The position numbers and the translations under genes were made by a program. Positions 25,179 to 34,391 of a stretch of 64,000 bases of DNA are shown here, piece by piece (the first letter of the stretch is position 1; each line of letters begins with the position of its first letter). The DNA lies in NCBI GenBank assembly GCA_900540235.1, contig UQEY01000004.1, forward strand, positions 1 to 64,000. Direction: 5' to 3'. The notes beneath the pieces were generated by a model. That model saw only the letters and a list, made by a program, of their open reading frames with translations, was not told the DNA's origin and did not search any database. The DNA comes from an uncultured Eubacteriales bacterium (lineage in GTDB: Bacteria > Bacillota > Clostridia > Oscillospirales > Acutalibacteraceae).

Positions 25179-26558
25179 TTGCATAGTAAAAGTAAAAAGA
25201 CAAACGGTTCAACTTTATTAATGACTGAAGGCAATATTTGGAAACTTTTAATAGTATTTTCAATTCCTCTTATTCTCGGTAATCTTCTTCAGCAAATGTA
25301 TAATACTGCCGATTCAATCATTGTCGGTAATTTCGTCGGCAGTAACGGTCTTGCAGCAGTCGGCTCCGGCACAGCACTCATTAATTTGATTATTGCTTTT
25401 GCTCAGGGTGCAGCTGTAGGTGCAGGTGTTGTTGTGTCGCAGTATCTTGGTGCTAACAAAAAAGAACAGATAAAAATATCTGTACATACTTCAATGTGTA
25501 TTGCAATAATATTAGGCATTATATTATCGCTTTTGGGTGTGTTTTTAAGCCCTACTTTGCTTGAAATGATGAAAACTCCAAAAGAAGTATTTAAAGATTC
25601 TTCTTTGTATCTTCAAATTTTTTGCGGCGGCTTGATTTTTAATGTTATATATAATATGGCAACAGGTATTTTAAATGCCGCAGGTAATTCAAGAAAGCCG
25701 CTTGTTTACCTTGCCGTAGCTTCAGTAACAAATATTATTCTTGACCTTCTTCTTATCGGTGTGTTCAAATTAGGTGTTATGGGTGCGGCTATTGCAACAG
25801 ATATAAGCCAAGCACTCTCCTGTATACTCGCTGTCGGTTATCTTTTAAGAGTTAAATCTGATTATAAGCTTTACATAAAAGAGTTAAAAATCAATAAAGA
25901 TATAGCAATTAAAATTATCAAAATCGGTTTACCTACCGCAATTCAAAATATGGTTATATCTTTTTCAAATGTACTTGTTCAGTCAAGTGTTAACGCTTAC
26001 GGCGCAACCGCTATGGCTGGTTATGCGGCATATCTTAAAATCGACGGTTTCAATATTCTGCCTGTTCTAAGTATCAGTATGGCTATTACAACATTTACCG
26101 GTCAAAATGTCGGCGCAAACAAACTCGACAGAGTTAAAAAGGGTATGTATACGGCGCTTATTATGGGCATAATTTATACAATTTTTATCGGCGCTGTTTT
26201 GCTTCTTGCTTCTCATACTGTATTAGGCTTTTTTACACCTGATGAAAATGTTATAAAATACGGTCAAATTGCAATGAAGTATTTCTGCCCGTTCTATTTC
26301 CTTTTGGGTATTCTTAATATTCTTGCAGGTACAGTCAGGGGAGCAGGTAAAGGCGTTCCGCCTATGCTTATACTTCTTTTTTCAATGTGTGTTTTCCGTA
26401 TTTTGTGGATAAAAATTGCACTTCCGTTTTATGATTCTATTGACGGCGTATTTATTCTTTATCCTATTTCGTGGGTCGTCGGCGCTGTGCTTATGGCTTT
26501 TTATACAAAGTTTGGCAAATGGCTTCCGCATCAGCAACTCGCAAAGCAAAATAAATAA
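25179..26558 (+). CDS. MATE-family efflux transporter
   Basis: A 459-residue, 12-helix MATE exporter. N-half signature: GNLLQQMYNTADSIIVGNFV and AQGAAVGAGVVVSQYLGAN; the second half repeats with TFTGQNVGANKLDRVKKG. The start is TTG 25179 with AAAGGAAAG 8 bases upstream. It has its own consensus promoter. A second, clearly different MATE gene follows under a separate promoter, so these are paralogues rather than a heterodimer. The substrate is unknown. Confidence 0.9.
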   Translation: MHSKSKKTNGSTLLMTEGNIWKLLIVFSIPLILGNLLQQMYNTADSIIVGNFVGSNGLAAVGSGTALINLIIAFAQGAAVGAGVVVSQYLGANKKEQIKISVHTSMCIAIILGIILSLLGVFLSPTLLEMMKTPKEVFKDSSLYLQIFCGGLIFNVIYNMATGILNAAGNSRKPLVYLAVASVTNIILDLLLIGVFKLGVMGAAIATDISQALSCILAVGYLLRVKSDYKLYIKELKINKDIAIKIIKIGLPTAIQNMVISFSNVLVQSSVNAYGATAMAGYAAYLKIDGFNILPVLSISMAITTFTGQNVGANKLDRVKKGMYTALIMGIIYTIFIGAVLLLASHTVLGFFTPDENVIKYGQIAMKYFCPFYFLLGILNILAGTVRGAGKGVPPMLILLFSMCVFRILWIKIALPFYDSIDGVFILYPISWVVGAVLMAFYTKFGKWLPHQQLAKQNK

Positions 26559-26563
26559 CGGTA

Positions 26564-26591
26564 TTGACAATATTCAGACTTATGATATAAT
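26564..26591 (+). promoter_or_regulatory. Promoter of the second MATE gene
   Basis: TTGACA (26564-26569) and TATAAT (26586-26591) are 16 bp apart, starting 5 bp after the preceding stop codon. The transcript would have a leader of about 100 nt. Confidence 0.75.
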
Positions 26592-26643
26592 ATCTTCACG
26601 AAAATTAAGTTGTGGATTTTTCCTGATATTTTATCACCTTTTC

Positions 26644-26679
26644 GCCACGCAACTCTTAATGGGTTGCGTGGCTTATTTT
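26644..26679 (+). terminator. Terminator-like hairpin in the MATE leader
   Basis: GCCACGCAAC (26644-26653) pairs perfectly with GTTGCGTGGC (26663-26672), 9-nt loop, followed by TTATTTTA. It lies between the promoter and the ribosome site, so it could end read-through from the first MATE gene or attenuate the second. No leader ORF with a ribosome site is seen. Confidence 0.6.
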
Positions 26680-26699
26680 ATGCCCAAAGGAGACCGGCT

Positions 26700-28037
26700 A
26701 TGAAAAACGAAACTTTTATGAAAGAAAAACCTGTGTTGCCTCTTATAATTTCAATGGCACTTCCTATGGTTATTTCAATGTGCGTAAACTCGCTTTATAA
26801 TATTGTTGACAGCTTCTTTGTAGCCAAAATCAGTGAAGACGCAATGACAGCCTTGTCGCTTATATTTCCAGTTCAAAATTTTATTAATGCAGTTGCTATC
26901 GGTTTTGGAGTCGGTATTAATGCAGTAATTGCTTTTCAACTGGGTGCAAAAGATGCAGAAAAAGCCGATTCTGCCGCTACTCAGGGTCTTGTTTTGTCGC
27001 TTATTCACGGGGTAGTATTAACAGTTGTTCCTATTCTTATTATGCGTGTGTTCTTAACTGCGTTTACCAAAGATGAAACGGTTATTTCACTTGGCATACA
27101 GTATTGTAATGTTGTATTCTTGTTTACTGTTATTAATAGTTTGAATCTCTTTTTTGAAAAACTTTTCCAGGCTGTAGGCAATATGAAAATAACTATGATA
27201 GGCTTAATGGTGGGATGTATAACAAATATTATCCTTGACCCGATTATGATTTTCGGCTTGCTGTTTATGCCAAAAATGGGTATCAAAGGTGCGGCACTTG
27301 CTACGGGTCTTGGCCAGTGCGTAACATTTTTGATTTATGTAATTTACTATATTGCAAAACCGTCAAGCGTAAAGGTTGATAAAAAGTATATAAGGCTTAC
27401 AAAACATATGGTATCAAAGCTTTATTCAATCGGTATTCCTGCAATTTTAAACCTCGCTTTGCCGTCGCTTCTTATTTCTTCTCTTAATGCGATTCTCGCT
27501 GCGTTTTCACAAGTTTATGTGCTTGTCCTCGGTGTTTACTACAAACTCCAAACTTTCCTTTATCTTACCGCTAACGGTATCGTTCAGGGTATGCGACCGA
27601 TTATTGCATATAACTACGGCGCAGGTGAATATAAAAGAGTAAAGCAGATTTATAATTATGTGCTCATTATGATTGCGGCAATTATGGCATTGGGTACTGT
27701 TCTTTGTTTGGCAATTCCGACTAACATTATTTCACTCTTTACAAACTCACCTGAAACTATCAAAGCCGGTGCAACGGCTCTTAGAATTATAAGTGCAGGC
27801 TTTATCGTATCAAGCGTGTCTGTCACTTCCTGCGGTGCATTGGAAGGACTTAGCAAAGGCGTTGCGTCACTTATTATTTCTCTTTGCAGATATATTATCG
27901 TAATCATTCCTGCTGCATTTATCTTGAGTCGTATTTTCGGCGCTGTAGGCGTGTGGCACGCATTTTGGGTTGCAGAACTTATTACTGCTGTCATTTCATA
28001 TTTTGTGTATAAAAAGTCTGTAAAATTCAGTAAGTAA
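26700..28037 (+). CDS. MATE-family efflux transporter
   Basis: A 445-residue MATE exporter from ATG 26700, which follows AAAGGAGA by 6 bases; the frame is open further upstream through the leader hairpin, but without a ribosome site. Signatures: SLYNIVDSFFVAKISEDAMT, FGVGINAVIAFQLGAKDAEK, and in the second half GIVQGMRPIIAYNYGAGEYK. This last motif groups it with the NorM/MepA-like bacterial branch. The cargo is unknown. Confidence 0.9.
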   Translation: MKNETFMKEKPVLPLIISMALPMVISMCVNSLYNIVDSFFVAKISEDAMTALSLIFPVQNFINAVAIGFGVGINAVIAFQLGAKDAEKADSAATQGLVLSLIHGVVLTVVPILIMRVFLTAFTKDETVISLGIQYCNVVFLFTVINSLNLFFEKLFQAVGNMKITMIGLMVGCITNIILDPIMIFGLLFMPKMGIKGAALATGLGQCVTFLIYVIYYIAKPSSVKVDKKYIRLTKHMVSKLYSIGIPAILNLALPSLLISSLNAILAAFSQVYVLVLGVYYKLQTFLYLTANGIVQGMRPIIAYNYGAGEYKRVKQIYNYVLIMIAAIMALGTVLCLAIPTNIISLFTNSPETIKAGATALRIISAGFIVSSVSVTSCGALEGLSKGVASLIISLCRYIIVIIPAAFILSRIFGAVGVWHAFWVAELITAVISYFVYKKSVKFSK

Positions 28038-28116
28038 AATTATTATGCTTTTGTTGTAAACTAAATGATAATGTGTTATATTGAAAATGAAAAATTTTTC
28101 ATCGGGGTTGTAATAA

Positions 28117-29490
28117 ATGAAATTTTATCAAATAACCGATTTGCATTATTATCCGGCAAGAGAGTTGAAAGCTGACGGTAAAGAATGGATATACCGTTCG
28201 ACTTATGACCAAAAGTGTATTGCCGAAAGTGAAGCAATACTTGACGCTACCATAGAAATGCTCCTTAGCGATAACGAAATTAACATTATTCTTATCACCG
28301 GTGACAATGTTTGCGACGGTGAAAGAGTAGGGCACTTGTCGCTTGCAAAGAAGCTTCGCAAATTGACCGACGCCGGTAAAAAGGTGTACATAATTACAGG
28401 TACTCACGATTTGCACCCTGAACCGAAGGGTTACAGCAAGGAAAAAGGCGAGTATATTGTTGACGGTTGCAGTAGGGAAGAACTTGAAGAGATTTACGGC
28501 GATTTTGGCTATAATGAAGCTATAGCTAAGCACCCTGAAACTTTTTCTTATGTTTCTCAGCTTGACGATAATACAAGGCTTCTTGCACTCAATGATGACG
28601 GCATTGGCTGGGAAGACGGTTTTCACGGATATTTTGATGACCAACTCAACTGGATAAAGGCACAGATAGATGATTGTCGCAAAGCAGGTCAAAAGATGAT
28701 GGCAATTACTCACCATCCGCTTCTTGCTCCAAGCCCGATTTATGAATTTTATTGCAAAAATCAAATGCTCGGTGATAATGAAAAGATTGCAAAACTTTTT
28801 GCCGATAACGGTATTCAGTTCGTATTTACCGGTCACACTCATATGCAAAATATAAACTACTTTGATACCGAAAAGGGTAACAGAGTTTATGATATTAATA
28901 CCGCTTCTTTAATCGGTTATCCAAGTCCTATCAGAAAAATGGAACTTACCGATAAAGAAATCATTGTAAAAACACTCCATCCGCAAAACATTAAATATGA
29001 TTTTGGCAGCAAATCATATCTTGCTTACAGTCGTGACCATTTTGATTTTATGCTTAAAGATATTGTTGATTCAGCCGCTAATGATATTGACAGATTTGTT
29101 GAAGTAGCAGAATGTTTCAGTCTTCATAAAGAACAGTCGGAAAAAATTAAGCTGCCTATTCATATTCTCGGTAAGCTTCTCGATACTCTTACATTTAAAA
29201 AAGCCGGTATTGTTCTTGGATGTAAAAGCAAAATAGCACCGAGAATGTATAATGTTAAACTTGCCGATTTCATAATTACGCTCGTTCGTAATATCTATTC
29301 CGGTCAAGAATTATACGCTCCCGGTACTGCAGAATATGATTCTTTTATGGCTATATATCAAAGGCTTGCGCCTATTGCACACAAAATATTTAAGGGTAGT
29401 GAAATTGATGATGTTATAAAAGGTGTGCTTTATGACGACGGATACCCTGATAATGACGCAGTGCTCGAAGTGAAAGAATTTATCAACTAA
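28117..29490 (+). CDS. Metallophosphoesterase (calcineurin-like)
   Basis: A 457-residue cytosolic protein with a full calcineurin-like core in the first 270 residues: TDLHYY (Asp-x-His), LITGDNVCDG, TGTHD in place of the usual GNHD/E, ITHHPLL and FTGHTHMQ. The C-terminal 180 residues are helical and not recognised. The intact metal ligands imply an active di-metal phosphoesterase; the substrate may be a nucleotide, phospholipid or protein. The stop overlaps that of feoB by 4 bp on the opposite strand, so the genes converge with no room for a separate terminator. Confidence 0.85.
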   Translation: MKFYQITDLHYYPARELKADGKEWIYRSTYDQKCIAESEAILDATIEMLLSDNEINIILITGDNVCDGERVGHLSLAKKLRKLTDAGKKVYIITGTHDLHPEPKGYSKEKGEYIVDGCSREELEEIYGDFGYNEAIAKHPETFSYVSQLDDNTRLLALNDDGIGWEDGFHGYFDDQLNWIKAQIDDCRKAGQKMMAITHHPLLAPSPIYEFYCKNQMLGDNEKIAKLFADNGIQFVFTGHTHMQNINYFDTEKGNRVYDINTASLIGYPSPIRKMELTDKEIIVKTLHPQNIKYDFGSKSYLAYSRDHFDFMLKDIVDSAANDIDRFVEVAECFSLHKEQSEKIKLPIHILGKLLDTLTFKKAGIVLGCKSKIAPRMYNVKLADFIITLVRNIYSGQELYAPGTAEYDSFMAIYQRLAPIAHKIFKGSEIDDVIKGVLYDDGYPDNDAVLEVKEFIN

Positions 29491-31313
29491 CTGAATATAC
29501 TAAACAAAGCATTAATTACCGTGCAAATTATTATTCCGCTTAAAAGCGGCGTGATTATTGAAAGCAATGTGTACTTAATGCTTTTTGTTTCTTTGCCTAT
29601 TGTTAAAAGCGTGGTTGCGCAAGGAAAATGAAACATACTGAAAATGCAGGCACATATAGCTGTTTTAATTGTCCAACCGTTTGAAATAAGTATTGTACTC
29701 AAGTTTTCTATCGACGAATAATCTTTCATAACATTTGTAGACAGATATGCCATCAGCGCTATCGGAAGTACTATTTCATTAGCGGGCAAGCCGAGTATAA
29801 ACGCTACAAGCATAACACCGTCTAAGCCTATTATTTTTCCAAATGGGTCAAGTTTAACAGATAATATATTAAGCAAACTTATACCGTTTACATCTATGTT
29901 TGCAAGTGCCCAAATTATTAAACCTGCCGGAATAGATACAATAACTGCACGAAACAGCACAAACAGTATCTTATCTCTGAAAGTTGACTTTATAACATTT
30001 TTAAAATCGGGCACTCTGTATTTTGGAAGTTCAAAAATAAGCGAACCGCTTTTGCCTATCAGTGCGGTTTTACTCAGTATTTTTGAGCATATCATAGTAA
30101 CTATTACCGAAAAAACAATGAAAGATAAAAGTATCAGGCTTGCTGTGATTGAATTTTTAGCTAAGAATATTGATATAACGGCTATCAAAAACGGAAACCG
30201 ACCGTTGCAAGGCGTTAATGAATTAGTAATTATGGCAATGTTTCTTTCTCTTTTTGAATCAATAATTCGTGCTCCGGTAACGCCTATTACATTGCAACCA
30301 AGTCCCATACAAGTTGTCAGAGCTTGTTTGCCGCAGGCATTGCATTTTTCAAAAGGTGAGTCGAGATTAAATGCAAATCTCGGAAGTATGCCGAAATCTT
30401 CAAGAAGTGAAAAAAGAGGGAAGAATATGACAATCGGCGGAAGCATTACCGCAATAACCCATAAAAGCACTTTTAACATCCCGTCTACAAGTAAACTAAT
30501 CAATATTGGGGAAATGCCGGAATCAGTCATTTTGTTTGATAAGAATACTTCAAATTTACTGAATATATCGGATAAAAATTCACTCGGATAATTTGACAGC
30601 TTAATTGTTATAAACAGTATTAAACCGAATATTAAAAGCATAATTGGTATGCTTGTGTATTTACCGAGCAAAATTTTATCAAGTATTTCATCTCTTTTCT
30701 CTTTTTTAGACGGAATAGTTTTTATTGCTTTACTTGATACAAATTGTGCTTTTTCAAGTATGTTGTCGGTATCTATTTTGTCTATGTCTACATTTCTTTT
30801 GGTGTAGTAATCTTCTTCGTTTGTTACAACCAAATGTATTTCTTCAAGCAGTTCGTTAATGCCTTTTCCGCTTCTTGCTGTAGCTTTAATTACCGGAACA
30901 CCGAGAAGATTTTGAAGTATGTTTTTATCTATTTCAATGTTTCTTTTCTTCGCTTCATCGCATAAATTTAAAAGTACAACGACTTTGCTTGTTATATCAA
31001 ATATCTGATAAAAAAGCATAAGGTTTCTTTGAAGCAGTGTAGCGTCAATAACTATTACAACACAGTCGTAATTTTCGTTTAAAAGATAATTTCCTGCAAC
31101 TTCCTCCTCTTTGCTTGATGCAATTAGACTGTATGTACCGGGCAAATCTATTAGCTCATAATTGTTATATTTGTAGTAATATTTGCCTATAGCCGAGTCT
31201 ACCGTTTTACCGGTCCAGTTTCCCGTGTGTTGATGCATACCTGTTATTTCGTTAAAAACAGTGCTTTTGCCAACATTTGGGTTTCCCATTAAAAGAACTT
31301 TCTTGCTTTTCAT
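29487..31313 (-). CDS. feoB: Ferrous iron transporter FeoB
   Basis: A 608-residue inner-membrane Fe(II) transporter. The N-terminal G domain has G1 GNPNVGKS (10-17), a G2 threonine in NWTGKT, G3 DLPG and a G4 NLCDE close to the family's Nxx(D) pattern. Two Gate domains follow (FPLFSLLEDFGILPRFAFNLD; PLLSGIIICTVIN at the end), with the conserved Cys-rich GKQALTTCMGLGCNVIG stretch between them. It is coupled to feoA by an ATGA overlap. It imports ferrous iron under low-oxygen conditions, fitting an anaerobe. Confidence 0.95.
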   Translation of the reverse strand: MKSKKVLLMGNPNVGKSTVFNEITGMHQHTGNWTGKTVDSAIGKYYYKYNNYELIDLPGTYSLIASSKEEEVAGNYLLNENYDCVVIVIDATLLQRNLMLFYQIFDITSKVVVLLNLCDEAKKRNIEIDKNILQNLLGVPVIKATARSGKGINELLEEIHLVVTNEEDYYTKRNVDIDKIDTDNILEKAQFVSSKAIKTIPSKKEKRDEILDKILLGKYTSIPIMLLIFGLILFITIKLSNYPSEFLSDIFSKFEVFLSNKMTDSGISPILISLLVDGMLKVLLWVIAVMLPPIVIFFPLFSLLEDFGILPRFAFNLDSPFEKCNACGKQALTTCMGLGCNVIGVTGARIIDSKRERNIAIITNSLTPCNGRFPFLIAVISIFLAKNSITASLILLSFIVFSVIVTMICSKILSKTALIGKSGSLIFELPKYRVPDFKNVIKSTFRDKILFVLFRAVIVSIPAGLIIWALANIDVNGISLLNILSVKLDPFGKIIGLDGVMLVAFILGLPANEIVLPIALMAYLSTNVMKDYSSIENLSTILISNGWTIKTAICACIFSMFHFPCATTLLTIGKETKSIKYTLLSIITPLLSGIIICTVINALFSIFS

Positions 31314-31534
31314 ATTTTTGCCACCTCTATTCTTTTTGCGTCATTTTTTCTTATCGCAAGTTTGCTTGAACATATTTGATAAGCTATAGGTGAACGGTTT
31401 AAGCCGATATTTTTACATTCGATAGTTTGACCCGAAAAAAGTCCCAATTCACAAAGCCTTTTTTTTAATTCGCAATTTTCGTCGATGTTAATAACTTTGC
31501 ATATTTCATTTTCCTTCATATCACTTAATAACAT
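31310..31534 (-). CDS. feoA: FeoA SH3-like iron-transport protein
   Basis: A 74-residue cytoplasmic protein with the FeoA SH3-like fold: an L-hydrophobic-x-LGL core (KKRLCELGLFSGQTIECKNI) and the final strands LAIRKNDAKRIEV. FeoA binds FeoB and is needed for iron uptake. Its stop overlaps the feoB start. No FeoC is present. A recognisable Fur box is not evident upstream, although AT-rich inverted pieces occur near 31555-31575. Confidence 0.92.
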   Translation of the reverse strand: MLLSDMKENEICKVINIDENCELKKRLCELGLFSGQTIECKNIGLNRSPIAYQICSSKLAIRKNDAKRIEVAKI

Positions 31535-31614
31535 ATTTTCACCCTTTCGTCGGTACTTTGATATAATTATTCTATGAAAAGAATGGAAAAATTGTTAAAA
31601 TAGCAGGCTGTCTA

Positions 31615-31643
31615 TTGAATTTATTTTCTTGCCGTGATATACT
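31615..31643 (+). promoter_or_regulatory. Promoter of the alcohol dehydrogenase gene
   Basis: TTGAAT (31615-31620), 17-bp spacer, TATACT (31638-31643), 39 bp before the start codon. Confidence 0.65.
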
Positions 31644-31682
31644 GTATGTAATAATTTTAATATTATTTAAGAGGTAATATTT

Positions 31683-32837
31683 ATGGGAAATCAATTTATT
31701 ATGCCTAAGCAGGTATTTTACGGTGAAAATGCATTAAAGGACGCAAGTGATGTTATTGCTACTCTCGGCAAAAAAGCGCTTGTTGTTACCGACCCTATGA
31801 TGATGAAACTCGGTACTGCTCAAATGGTTACCGACCTTCTTGACGAAAAGGGCGTGCATTATGCTATTTATTCTAACATTACAGGTGAGCCTACTGATAA
31901 AATGATTGAATCGGGTCTTGATGTTTATAAAGACCAAGGTTGCGATTTTCTTATTGCTGTCGGCGGCGGTTCTCCTATTGACTCAATGAAAGCTATTGCC
32001 GCAGTATCAACAAGCGGCGGCTCTATAGACGACTATATGGGCAAGGTTATTACTGCTCCTACCCCTCCAATGGTTGCTATTCCTACTACTTCTGGTACCG
32101 GTTCTGAAGCAACGCAGTTTACTATTATTACCAATACAGAAAAAGATATTAAAATGCTTCTTAAAGGTCCGGTACTTATGCCGGATGTTGCAATCGACGA
32201 CCCTGCTTTTACCCTTACTGCGCCTAAGAGTGTAACTGCCGCAACCGGTCTTGACGCTCTTTGCCACGCTTCTGAGGCGTACACTTCACGCAAGGCTCAA
32301 CCGCTTACTGATGAATTTGCGCTTTCCGCTATTAAGAAGATATTTAAGTATCTTCCTGTTTGCTATAATGACGGCAGCAATGTTGAGGCAAGGGCACAGA
32401 TGTCGCTTGCCGCTCTTGAAGCAGGTGTAGCATTTAATAACGCTTCCGTTACCGTAATTCACGGTATGAGCCGCCCTATCGGTGCGCTTTTCCATGTTCC
32501 TCACGGTATAAGTAACGCTATGCTTCTTTCAGCTTGCTTTGGATATGTTTACGATGGTGCATATGGTCGTTTTGCGGATATGGCTCGTGAAATCGGTGTT
32601 GCAACTAAGGAAGATAACGACGAAGCAGCTGCTAAGAAATTTATTGACGCTTGTAACGAACTTTGCAAAATTTGTGAAATTCCAACTCTTGAGAAATACG
32701 GAATCAATAGGGATGAATTTTTTGCAAATATGGACAAAATGGCAGAAGATGCTATGGCTTCCGGTTCACCGTCAAACACTATTAAGGAAATAGGCAAAGA
32801 TGATTTGCTTAATATTTATAGAGAACTTTGGAAATAA
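31683..32837 (+). CDS. Iron-containing (type III) alcohol dehydrogenase
   Basis: A 384-residue NAD(P)-dependent dehydrogenase. The N-terminal Rossmann domain has VGGGSPIDSMKAI as the GGGS nucleotide motif; PTTSGTGSEAT follows. Iron ligands are in the expected places: Asp in DVAIDDP, His in DALCHASEAYTS, and two His in VIHGMSRPIGALFHVPHG. The sequence is of the butanol or 1,3-propanediol dehydrogenase type and would reduce aldehydes in fermentation. Its start follows AAGAGGT. Monocistronic and divergent from feoAB. Confidence 0.92.
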   Translation: MGNQFIMPKQVFYGENALKDASDVIATLGKKALVVTDPMMMKLGTAQMVTDLLDEKGVHYAIYSNITGEPTDKMIESGLDVYKDQGCDFLIAVGGGSPIDSMKAIAAVSTSGGSIDDYMGKVITAPTPPMVAIPTTSGTGSEATQFTIITNTEKDIKMLLKGPVLMPDVAIDDPAFTLTAPKSVTAATGLDALCHASEAYTSRKAQPLTDEFALSAIKKIFKYLPVCYNDGSNVEARAQMSLAALEAGVAFNNASVTVIHGMSRPIGALFHVPHGISNAMLLSACFGYVYDGAYGRFADMAREIGVATKEDNDEAAAKKFIDACNELCKICEIPTLEKYGINRDEFFANMDKMAEDAMASGSPSNTIKEIGKDDLLNIYRELWK

Positions 32838-32851
32838 AAGAAAGGAAAGTT

Positions 32852-34345
32852 ATGAAGAAATTTATTAAATATTTTAGTGCTTTACTTGCTGTACTTATGA
32901 TTTTTACTTCAAGTACGGTGGCACTTGCATCAACTCAGTCGTCAATACTTCAAAGTGACGATGAATATCATACTTATACTCATAACACTAAGTTTGACAC
33001 TTTTAATAAAGTTATGGGCATAGATGTATCGGAACATAATAAAACTATCGATTTTAACGCAGTTAAAGCTAACGGTATCGATTTTGTTTATGTAAGAGTA
33101 GGTTATACCGGTTATACAAAAAAGAAGTTTTCGCTTAATTATGATAAATACTATGACACTTATATCAACGATGCTTTGGCCGCAGGTCTTCAGGTTGGTG
33201 TATATTGGTATTCTCAGGCTCTTAATGAGGATGAAGCAGCTCAGGAAGCTAATATGCTTTTAAGTGCAATTTCTAACCCTGACGGTTCGCCAAAGTACAA
33301 TATTACAATGCCTGTTGTTGACGATTATGAGTTTGCCGGTGTAGGTGACAACGGAAGACTTGACAGTGCTAAGCTTTCAAAAGACCAAATGACCGCTAAT
33401 GTGCTTTCATTTGTTTCAACAATATCTCAAAGAGGATACACTCCTTGTCTTTATGCTAACAAAACATTCCTTGAAAAGAGTGTCAGCGCTTCGCAAATTG
33501 CACCGTATGCTAAAATTTGGCTTGCTCATTATAATACTGTTACCGGTTATGCAGGTGATTATGAGTATTGGCAGTTTACCTCAAGCGGTAAGGTTTCAGG
33601 TATAAGCACTAAAGTTGATATGAATGTTTGGTATCAAGGTGCGACGCCTGCACCTGCTCCTGTACCTGTAGTTACTCCGCCACAGCCTGAACCTCAGCCT
33701 GATACAACAGTTCCTGCTACTCAGCCTGATACTTCAACAACTCAACCTACAACTCAGCCGACGACTGTTACAACAACTGTTTCACCGGTTTCTGCAGCAA
33801 AAGTTACAAATCTAAAGGTTAAATCAAAGACAAATACGACCATTACTTTTACATGGAAAAAACAAGACGGTGTTGATTATTATAATATTTATAAGTACGA
33901 TTCAAATTCCAATTCTTATATCCATATTGCTTCAACTGATGGAAATGTTAATAATATAAAAATTTCCAAACTTCCTGAAGGCACATATTTCAGATTTAAA
34001 GTTACTGCTGTTGCTAACGGTGAAGAAGGCTCAAAAAGTGAGCCTTGTAAGGTTGTAACTAACCCAAGAAAGGTTCAAACCAAACTTGCTAAAAGTAATA
34101 AGAAAAAGAAGATAACATTCAAATGGAAAAAGACAACCGGTACCGGCTATCAATACCAATGGTCAACAAGTAAGAACTTTAAAAAGAATTTTTTGACTAA
34201 AACAACCAAGAAAACAAATGTAACCATTTCTACTTCTCAAAGTAAAAAGACTTATTATGTTCGTGTAAGAGCATATAAAACTCATTCAAACGGAACTAAG
34301 TATTACGGCAAGTGGTCAAATGTAAAAAAAGTAAAAGTTAAATAA
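32852..34345 (+). CDS. Secreted GH25 lysozyme with Thr/Pro linker and two Fn3-like domains
   Basis: A 497-residue protein from ATG 32852 (AAAGGAAAG upstream; the frame opens earlier at 32828 inside the adh stop region). It has a signal peptide to about residue 27 and a GH25 domain of about 55-265 with GIDVSEHN (Asp58) and VVDDYEF (Asp157/158, Glu160). A Pro/Thr linker spans about 270-315. Two Fn3-like modules follow: AKVTNLKVKSKTNTTITFTW, and the Lys-rich final one with YYVRVRAYKT and GKWSNVKKVKVK. It hydrolyses peptidoglycan outside the cell. The shared C-terminal module and linker link it to the BspA-like protein at the window start. Confidence 0.92.
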   Translation: MKKFIKYFSALLAVLMIFTSSTVALASTQSSILQSDDEYHTYTHNTKFDTFNKVMGIDVSEHNKTIDFNAVKANGIDFVYVRVGYTGYTKKKFSLNYDKYYDTYINDALAAGLQVGVYWYSQALNEDEAAQEANMLLSAISNPDGSPKYNITMPVVDDYEFAGVGDNGRLDSAKLSKDQMTANVLSFVSTISQRGYTPCLYANKTFLEKSVSASQIAPYAKIWLAHYNTVTGYAGDYEYWQFTSSGKVSGISTKVDMNVWYQGATPAPAPVPVVTPPQPEPQPDTTVPATQPDTSTTQPTTQPTTVTTTVSPVSAAKVTNLKVKSKTNTTITFTWKKQDGVDYYNIYKYDSNSNSYIHIASTDGNVNNIKISKLPEGTYFRFKVTAVANGEEGSKSEPCKVVTNPRKVQTKLAKSNKKKKITFKWKKTTGTGYQYQWSTSKNFKKNFLTKTTKKTNVTISTSQSKKTYYVRVRAYKTHSNGTKYYGKWSNVKKVKVK

Positions 34346-34348
34346 GAA

Positions 34349-34387
34349 AAAAGCACATCAATAGCTTTTAGCCGTTGATGTGCTTTT
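34349..34387. terminator. Bidirectional terminator
   Basis: AAAAGCACATCAA (34349-34361) pairs with TTGATGTGCTTTT (34375-34387) around a 13-nt loop. It separates the GH25 gene from the convergent AraC-GNAT gene. Confidence 0.85.
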
Positions 34388-34391
34388 ACTT

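Noticed and set aside
25179..28037. Heterodimeric transporter formed by the two adjacent MATE genes
   Set aside because: MATE proteins work as single chains, and each gene has its own consensus promoter; adjacency is better explained as paralogous or unrelated exporters.
28099..28848. Long minus-strand open frame of about 250 codons opposite the phosphoesterase gene
   Set aside because: It shadows a gene with all calcineurin-like motifs; its own translation has no recognisable domain and no ribosome site.
29896..30591. Plus-strand open frame of 231 codons opposite feoB
   Set aside because: Antisense to conserved FeoB membrane domains; the product is low in coherence and lacks a ribosome site.
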